6,344 nucleotides of DNA, taken from assembly GCA_964554585.1 (NCBI GenBank), contig CAZKPD010000146.1, forward strand, positions 1 to 6,344. Direction: 5' to 3'. Made by a program: the position numbers and the translations under genes. This DNA is from Perlabentimonas sp964554585 (GTDB lineage: Bacteria; Bacteroidota; Bacteroidia; Bacteroidales; Tenuifilaceae). Positions 1 to 4,176 of this stretch are shown piece after piece. Positions within the stretch are counted from its first letter, which is position 1. Every line of letters starts with the position of its first letter. The notes under the pieces were generated by a model. It saw only the letters and a list, made by a program, of their open reading frames with translations, ran no database searches and was not told where the DNA came from.

Positions 1-1553
1 CGGACGTAAAAGTTGGGAGGCTCGCTAACCGACTCCCGCATGGTGAGCAGCGTTTGGACATTTTTATCCAGCACCCTTACCAGCTGCTCAAAGTAGGGAG
101 CCTGGCATTGCCATAGGCGTTTGGTTTTAAACGTAGCAATAGCTATCTCGTCCACAAAGGGCATATTCCCTTGGGGCGATGCACCCCGACCGTTAAGGTA
201 GAGAGCTGTCTTTTTTGCATTGGTCTTTAGCACAGGCATGCCCCATTGGTTATCTTCTACCAAAAAATTGCCGGGGTCGGCATAGGCATCCTGCCACGAT
301 CGATTCCAGATTTCCCTTTTCTCTTGGGTGGGATCGGATGGGTTAAAAAGGCTGGTAACTACGGATCGGGTTTCCCACCAACGCTCGTTCACCACTGCCA
401 GGTTATCCCATCCCCAGGTGATGCCTGCAAATCGATATTTTAGTGAAACGAGTTCTGTGGGTTTATCATGGTAAGGCGCATCAAGTGAATACACAATATC
501 CCGAATGGGAACATCAATTTTTGGATTACCCTTATCCTGTGCCTCTACCCACACCACCGTTGAGGGTTTATCGTTGCGCCAACGAAAATTGCGGGGTCCA
601 ATCCTTACCGCGCTAAATCCCTGTGGGATATTTTCAGCCAATGGAATTTCGGCCAATTTTTTCTTGAGCACTCCGTGGCTATCCCAAATCTCTACCCAAA
701 AAGGGAAATGGTTATAGGGAACAATGTAGGAGTATGGGCGCATAATATGCTGAACCAGTAGATATTGCCCGTCGGGCGAAAGGGCAAAACTTTTGAACAC
801 CCCGGGATTTCCGATTACCTCAGGTTCGTAGCCCTCAGTTACCCTTGATAGGGTAGCGGTGGCATAGTGCTCAAACAGGGCTTCGTCCATGGGGTTTTGG
901 AGCATATCCTGATAGGTGCGTACCGTGGTTTTATGCCCTTTAGATACCTGAACGGATGGGCCCGAGGGAACAGTTTGGCTAAAATCAATTTCCTCTCGGC
1001 TGGGGATTCGGGCGGTAAAGAACAGGGTTTTGCTGTCGGGACACCACTGTATAGGATTGTTCACTAAAGCCGTATGCAGATTATCAGCCCAAAGGGCTGC
1101 TTTGCCATTTTGGGTATTGGCCACCCACAGCTCTATGGTTTCGTTCTTATAAACCACAACGGCCAACCGTTCGCCATTGGGCGACCAGCGGGTAAGCCTG
1201 ATATTTCCATCTTGCGGCAATCCTGTAATGGGATAGCTCTGCTGCGAATCTATTTTTTGGATTCTAAGGCTACTCCAAAAACCCGGCGTACTTTCACCGT
1301 AGTTCTTGGGATTAATCCGTGTCCCTGCCAAGCGAAGTTCGGGTTGGGCCAATTGGGATATATCGGGCATCTCCTGCGGATAGGCCAGCAGCGCATGGGT
1401 TCCGGTAGGATTTACCAGTAATGATGGGGTTAGCGGAGCATCAATAATTTCAAGGAGCTCCTGCGGCGGCTCCATATATCTTGTGGGTTCCTGCGACATG
1501 GATTGGGGGATTAAGAATAAAACCAATGATACGAATAATACTGTTTTTCTCAT
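1..1553 (-). CDS. Secreted S9-family peptidase, glutamyl-endopeptidase-like (partial, C-terminus beyond window)
   Basis: An uninterrupted frame runs leftward from an ATG at 1551-1553 to the window edge (517 whole codons), so the gene is cut, not broken. Residues 1-20 look like a signal peptide: basic MRK, a hydrophobic core, then SMS before QE, so export to the periplasm or beyond is likely. The rest matches the N-terminal part and beta-propeller of glutamyl-endopeptidase-like S9 peptidases (prolyl oligopeptidase clan). Landmarks are an EPPQELLEIIDAP-type opening (about 28-40), AQPELRLAGTRINP (69-82), propeller blade motifs such as RWSPNGERLAVV (122-133), RTYQDMLQNPMDEALFEHYA (212-231), ALSPDGQYLLV (257-267) and a terminal ESVSEPPNFYVR. 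Family members are about 800 residues; the alpha/beta-hydrolase domain with the Ser-Asp-His triad is in the last third and is not visible, so activity cannot be judged. The family cleaves peptides or damaged proteins; the substrate here is unknown. The gene is divergent from the DUF1858 gene. Confidence 0.9.
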   Translation of the reverse strand, partial: MRKTVLFVSLVLFLIPQSMSQEPTRYMEPPQELLEIIDAPLTPSLLVNPTGTHALLAYPQEMPDISQLAQPELRLAGTRINPKNYGESTPGFWSSLRIQKIDSQQSYPITGLPQDGNIRLTRWSPNGERLAVVVYKNETIELWVANTQNGKAALWADNLHTALVNNPIQWCPDSKTLFFTARIPSREEIDFSQTVPSGPSVQVSKGHKTTVRTYQDMLQNPMDEALFEHYATATLSRVTEGYEPEVIGNPGVFKSFALSPDGQYLLVQHIMRPYSYIVPYNHFPFWVEIWDSHGVLKKKLAEIPLAENIPQGFSAVRIGPRNFRWRNDKPSTVVWVEAQDKGNPKIDVPIRDIVYSLDAPYHDKPTELVSLKYRFAGITWGWDNLAVVNERWWETRSVVTSLFNPSDPTQEKREIWNRSWQDAYADPGNFLVEDNQWGMPVLKTNAKKTALYLNGRGASPQGNMPFVDEIAIATFKTKRLWQCQAPYFEQLVRVLDKNVQTLLTMRESVSEPPNFYV

Positions 1554-1555
1554 AC

Positions 1556-1588
1556 CTGATATTTTTTAATCAGTAAACTGAAAGTTTA
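1556..1588 (-). repeat. Overlapping short inverted repeats in the peptidase leader
   Basis: Three small inverted repeats are packed between the proposed promoter and the peptidase start: CTGAT/ATCAG (1556-1560 and 1569-1573, 8-nt A/T loop), CAGT/ACTG (1571-1574 and 1577-1580), and AAACT/AGTTT (1576-1580 and 1584-1588). They overlap, so they could form alternative leader hairpins; the one nearest the gene ends 2 nt before the ATG. Stems are only 4-5 bp and the region is AT-rich, so chance is a real alternative. Confidence 0.3.
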
Positions 1589-1599
1589 AGGCTGAAAAA

Positions 1600-1607
1600 C
1601 AAAGGTA
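1600..1607 (-). promoter_or_regulatory. Bacteroidota-type -7 promoter element for the S9 peptidase
   Basis: Read on the minus strand this is TACCTTTG, an exact match to the Bacteroidota -7 consensus TAnnTTTG. It lies 46 bp upstream of the peptidase ATG and would give a leader of roughly 40 nt. I see no good TTTG/TTG -33 element at the usual 19-21 bp further upstream, so the call rests on the -7 box and its position. Confidence 0.55.
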
Positions 1608-1628
1608 CAATAACCGTTTACATATTGG

Positions 1629-1655
1629 AATAGGCCTAGAAGAAACACAATAGGC
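1629..1655. repeat. AATAGGC direct repeat in the divergent intergenic region
   Basis: The heptamer AATAGGC occurs at 1629-1635 and again at 1649-1655, exactly 20 bp apart (about two helical turns). The first copy is part of the palindrome TAGGCCTA (1631-1638). The pair sits upstream of the peptidase promoter box and of the DUF1858 gene, a plausible place for a regulator to bind, but this is inference from two short copies. Confidence 0.25.
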
Positions 1656-1713
1656 AAGCAGAAAAAGTTCCACTATGTAGCCATATTAAACAAAAAAAGC
1701 GGGTCAATGTTAT

Positions 1714-1729
1714 TGGTTACGGATAACCA
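1714..1729 (+). promoter_or_regulatory. Perfect hairpin just upstream of the DUF1858 gene
   Basis: TGGTTA and TAACCA form a perfect 6-bp stem around the 4-nt loop CGGA. The hairpin ends 12 nt before the preferred ATG and 2 nt before the AAGGG ribosome-binding site. It is not followed by a T tract, so it does not look like an intrinsic terminator. It could be an operator dyad or a leader hairpin affecting ribosome access. I find no convincing TAnnTTTG box on the plus strand upstream of it. Confidence 0.4.
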
Positions 1730-1731
1730 TT

Positions 1732-1736
1732 AAGGG
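1732..1736 (+). promoter_or_regulatory. Ribosome-binding site deciding the DUF1858 start
   Basis: AAGGG ends 5 nt before the ATG at 1742, a good Shine-Dalgarno spacing. An in-frame GTG at 1736 would overlap this site and have no comparable site of its own, so the ATG is the better start. Confidence 0.45.
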
Positions 1737-1741
1737 TGAAT

Positions 1742-1936
1742 ATGATAACTAAACAAATTTCCATTGAGGAGTTGGTGGAGAAGATACCTGCCTCCGTTGC
1801 CTTTTTACGCGAAAAAGGATTGGTGTGTATCCTGTGCGGTGAGCCCGTTTGGGGAACCCTTGAACAATTAGCTAAAAGCAAGGGGTTTACTGATGAGCAG
1901 ATTGAAACCGTTGTAGAGGAGGTGAACCGACTCTAA
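1742..1936 (+). CDS. Small DUF1858-type CxxC protein
   Basis: A 64-residue protein, counted from the ATG at 1742 (a GTG two codons upstream would give 66). The pattern fits DUF1858: ISIEELVEKIP opening (7-16), a helix ASVAFLREKGL (17-27), CILCGEPVWGTLEQLAKSKG (29-48) and a C-terminal acidic helix. Cys29 and Cys32 form a CxxC directly before GEP. The fold is related to the N-terminal domain of ScdA/Ric-type iron-sulfur repair proteins, and DUF1858 occurs alone or fused to redox and hemerythrin-like domains in anaerobes. A metal- or redox-linked role is therefore reasonable, but no activity is established for the stand-alone form. It has no signal peptide or membrane segment and should be cytosolic. 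It is divergent from the peptidase gene and converges on murB with a 4-bp overlap. Confidence 0.8.
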   Translation: MITKQISIEELVEKIPASVAFLREKGLVCILCGEPVWGTLEQLAKSKGFTDEQIETVVEEVNRL

Positions 1937-2946
1937 ACTACATTTACCTCCATTTCGAGCGGAATGCCAAACTTATCCATTACCGATTGCTGAATGGCTT
2001 TGGCTAGGGATAGCACCTCTTTGCCTGTTCCTCTGCCATGGTTAACAAGTACCAGTGCTTGGTTGGCATGAACGCCCACATTGCCCACCCGCTTGCCCTT
2101 CCATCCGCATTGCTCAATCAGCCAACCGGCAGGAAGTTTTGATAGGGTTTCGCTAACGGCATGGATCGGAACTTTTTCGTAATCCTGCTTAATTCTATTT
2201 GCTAGAGCGATATCAACCACAGGGTTTTTAAAAAAGCTGCCTGCATTCCCAATCACCTTTGGATCAGGAAGCTTGGCGTTGCGGATGGCAATTACCGCCT
2301 TGCGGATATTGGAAATGTTAACCTCGCCATGCTGCTTCAGCTCCTCCTGCAGATTCCCGTACTGAACCATTAGCGTGGGATTCTTACTTAGCCGGAATGT
2401 TACATGGGTGATCACCACTTTACCTTTCAGCTCCTTTTTAAAAATACTGTCCCTATACCCAAATAGGCATTGCGCATTGCTGAGCAGAAAGGGTTGTTGC
2501 GAATCAATATATATGCCCTCCACTTGCTCTATGGTATCCTTGGCCTCAACTCCATATGCACCAATATTTTGGATGGGCGAAGCGCCCACATTTCCCGGGA
2601 TAATGGAGAGGTTTTCCAATCCACCCCAACCCCGACCAACCGTATAGTCCACCAAATGATCCCATTCAACCCCGGCGCCTACGCGTATCATCACCTGTTC
2701 TTCATCCTCTCTAAGGGTTTCAATGCCCATAATGGAGGGTTTAATTACTACACCCCTAAAATCATCCGTAAAAAGGATATTTGATCCACCTCCCAAAATG
2801 GTAAGACTTACTCCGTGTTCATCAGTCCATTGTAATGCATTTTTGAGACTTTCAACGGAGGAAACCTCAAAATAATGGTTGGCTTTGATATCAAAGCCAA
2901 AAGTGTTTAATGATTTTAGGCTGTGGTCATTCAAGGGGGTATCCAT
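1933..2946 (-). CDS. murB: UDP-N-acetylenolpyruvoylglucosamine reductase (MurB, type I)
   Basis: MurB is the cytosolic FAD enzyme that reduces UDP-GlcNAc-enolpyruvate to UDP-MurNAc with NADPH, the second committed step of peptidoglycan synthesis. The 337-residue product is complete and close to E. coli MurB in length (about 340). Visible motifs in order: NTFGFDIKA (14-22), the FAD-binding LTILGGGSNILF (48-59), GLENLSIIPGNVGASPIQNIGAYG (109-132), FGYRDSIFK (162-170) with the catalytic arginine at 165, KLPDPKVIGNAGSFFKNP (225-242) with the proton-donor serine at 237, LPAGWLIEQCGWKG (271-284), and LEMEV near the end with the conserved glutamate (E333, or possibly E331). The YRDSIF loop and C-terminal arrangement make it the E. 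coli-like type I enzyme. The ATG at 2944-2946 is preceded by a promoter box about 15 bp away, giving a very short leader. The TAG stop (1935-1933) overlaps the TAA of the opposing DUF1858 gene. Confidence 0.97.
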   Translation of the reverse strand: MDTPLNDHSLKSLNTFGFDIKANHYFEVSSVESLKNALQWTDEHGVSLTILGGGSNILFTDDFRGVVIKPSIMGIETLREDEEQVMIRVGAGVEWDHLVDYTVGRGWGGLENLSIIPGNVGASPIQNIGAYGVEAKDTIEQVEGIYIDSQQPFLLSNAQCLFGYRDSIFKKELKGKVVITHVTFRLSKNPTLMVQYGNLQEELKQHGEVNISNIRKAVIAIRNAKLPDPKVIGNAGSFFKNPVVDIALANRIKQDYEKVPIHAVSETLSKLPAGWLIEQCGWKGKRVGNVGVHANQALVLVNHGRGTGKEVLSLAKAIQQSVMDKFGIPLEMEVNVV

Positions 2947-2961
2947 ACTTCAGATTTTTGG

Positions 2962-2969
2962 CAAAGATA
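2962..2969 (-). promoter_or_regulatory. Bacteroidota-type -7 promoter element for murB
   Basis: On the minus strand this reads TATCTTTG, an exact TAnnTTTG match, 15 bp upstream of the murB ATG. Transcription would begin only about 10 nt before the start codon. A clear -33 TTG element is not seen at the expected distance. Confidence 0.6.
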
Positions 2970-2991
2970 GAAAAATGTGAGGGCTTAAGAG

Positions 2992-3015
2992 TTTTTTTTA
3001 ACTTAGCAAAAAAAA
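2992..3015. repeat. T8 / A8 inverted homopolymer tracts before the glycosyltransferase
   Basis: Eight T (2992-2999) and eight A (3008-3015) flank an 8-nt spacer and can pair as an A:T stem. The A tract ends one base before the TTG start codon of the glycosyltransferase. Read as leader, it gives the A-rich context that favours translation initiation in Bacteroidota. Read as DNA, both tracts are slippage-prone and would bend the divergent promoter region. Confidence 0.5.
2999..3006 (+). promoter_or_regulatory. Possible -7 element for the glycosyltransferase
   Basis: TAACTTAG matches TAnnTTTG at all but the seventh base. If used, transcription would start only a few bases before the TTG start codon, giving an almost leaderless message. 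TGTG at 2976-2979 lies 19 bp upstream as a weak -33 candidate. The region is AT-rich and the match imperfect, so this is tentative. Confidence 0.25.
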
Positions 3016-3016
3016 G

Positions 3017-4063
3017 TTGGGCACTATCATTATACTTGTTACCTCTGATGTGATTGCCGATCAGCGCATTCACCGAACTGCCTCTGCTTTGCAGAGCCAA
3101 GGGTTTGGGGTAACAGTTGTTGGACGAAGGCTCAAATCAACTCCCAAAAAAATTGCGAAGTCCTACAGGGTGAAACTCTTGAGGCTGCCCTTCAGTAAAG
3201 GCCCTCTTTTTTATGCTTGCTATAATATTTCTGCTTTTTTTTATCTCCTTTTCCACAAGCATCAGTTTGTTCATGCCAACGATTTGGATACCCTTTTGGC
3301 TGCACGAGCAGCCGGATGGCTCAGACAAAAGCCCATAGTTTACGATAGCCACGAGCTGTTTACGGAGGTCCCCGAACTTATTGACAGGCCCCGTACCCGT
3401 AGGATATGGCAAGGGGTTGCCAATGAGCTAAAGGATAGGTATGGCCTTGATTGTGTGGTAATCCGAAATTTGCCTTACCGTAAGGATTCTGTAGTTAAAC
3501 CAACTTCTAGCGATTTTCCCACCCTCATTTACCAAGGGGCATTGAATATGGGGCGTGGATTGGAGACCCTTATCAGTTCTATGCAATATTTACCCCATTA
3601 TCGGCTGCTTATTGTGGGTGATGGGCCACTTTATACCCAGCTAGAACAGCAGGTTGCCGAAATGAAGTTGACCCAAAGGGTCACCCTATATGGAAAGGTG
3701 GAGCATGAGCAGCTACACGCTATTACCTGTACAGCCCAATTAGGCGTTTCCATTGAGCAAGATCTGGGATTGAACTATCGCTATGCGTTACCCAATAAGG
3801 TGTTTGACTATATTCAGGCGGGGATTCCCGTATTGGCAAGCAATCTGCCCGAAATGCAACGGGTAGTAAACGGGTATGGGATTGGAACTACCATAAACCC
3901 CGGTTATTCGACACATGAGTTGGCGCAAGCTATTGAGGGTATGATTAATGATACCGAAGGGATGGAAAAGTGGAGAGCTAATGCCATAAATGCTTCCAAA
4001 GAGCTGTGCTGGGAAACAGAGCAAAGCAAATTGGTTGAGCTGGTTCGTCGTGCTGTTCCCTAA
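3017..4063 (+). CDS. GT-B glycosyltransferase (GT4-like), TTG start, apparent internal deletion
   Basis: A 348-residue GT-B enzyme expected to transfer a sugar from a nucleotide donor at the inner face of the membrane, for polysaccharide or glycolipid synthesis; donor and acceptor cannot be read off. The N-terminal domain shows IIILVTSDVIADQRIHR (4-20), VTVVGR (32-37), FVHANDLDTLLAA (84-96) and YDSHELFTEVPEL (109-121). The C-terminal donor-binding domain shows YQGALNMGRGLETLI (172-186), IVGDGPLY (199-206), GLNYRYALPNKVFDYIQAGIPV (251-272) and a final helix. Between RRIWQGV (128-134) and ANELKDRYG (135-143) relatives, as I recall them, carry about 20 more residues ending in a TVN-x-SI motif; these are missing here while the frame is kept. 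The start is TTG: an in-frame TAA lies at 2999-3001 and no ATG or GTG occurs between it and the conserved beta strand. It is divergent from murB (70 bp) and 113 bp upstream of the sensor gene. Confidence 0.88.
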   Translation: MGTIIILVTSDVIADQRIHRTASALQSQGFGVTVVGRRLKSTPKKIAKSYRVKLLRLPFSKGPLFYACYNISAFFYLLFHKHQFVHANDLDTLLAARAAGWLRQKPIVYDSHELFTEVPELIDRPRTRRIWQGVANELKDRYGLDCVVIRNLPYRKDSVVKPTSSDFPTLIYQGALNMGRGLETLISSMQYLPHYRLLIVGDGPLYTQLEQQVAEMKLTQRVTLYGKVEHEQLHAITCTAQLGVSIEQDLGLNYRYALPNKVFDYIQAGIPVLASNLPEMQRVVNGYGIGTTINPGYSTHELAQAIEGMINDTEGMEKWRANAINASKELCWETEQSKLVELVRRAVP

Positions 4064-4141
4064 GGTTTGTTTCGGCAATTGATGAGATATGTCAGCATCC
4101 ATTTAAGGAGGTTTATTTTTTTTATACTTAAAACCACGTAA

Positions 4142-4163
4142 ATTTAACCCTGTTATTTAACCC
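4142..4163 (+). repeat. ATTTAACCC direct repeat upstream of the sensor gene
   Basis: ATTTAACCC occurs at 4142-4150 and 4155-4163, 13 bp apart, ending 13 bp before the sensor ATG. It lies in the 113-bp spacer 4064-4176, which otherwise holds an AT-rich stretch (4114-4132). I see no exact TAnnTTTG box, no terminator hairpin and no gene there. The repeat could be a regulator-binding pair or chance. Confidence 0.3.
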
Positions 4164-4176
4164 AATTCCCGCCATC

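Noticed and set aside
246..1421. Several plus-strand open frames of 65-115 codons across 246-1421
   Set aside because: They lie antisense to the continuous peptidase frame, have no recognisable domains and show low-quality composition; they are shadows.
1736..1738. GTG as start of the DUF1858 gene
   Set aside because: It overlaps the AAGGG site, whereas the ATG at 1742 has that site at correct spacing.
2375..2784. Two plus-strand open frames inside murB
   Set aside because: Antisense to a fully conserved gene and without recognisable motifs.
4103..4112. A perfect Shine-Dalgarno-like TTAAGGAGGT between the glycosyltransferase and the sensor gene, possibly for an unlisted small gene
   Set aside because: No ATG, GTG or TTG follows within usable distance; the next bases are a T tract and the sensor ATG is over 60 bp away, so it is probably chance.
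4111..4124. T-rich run after the glycosyltransferase as an intrinsic terminator
   Set aside because: No GC-containing stem precedes the T tract.
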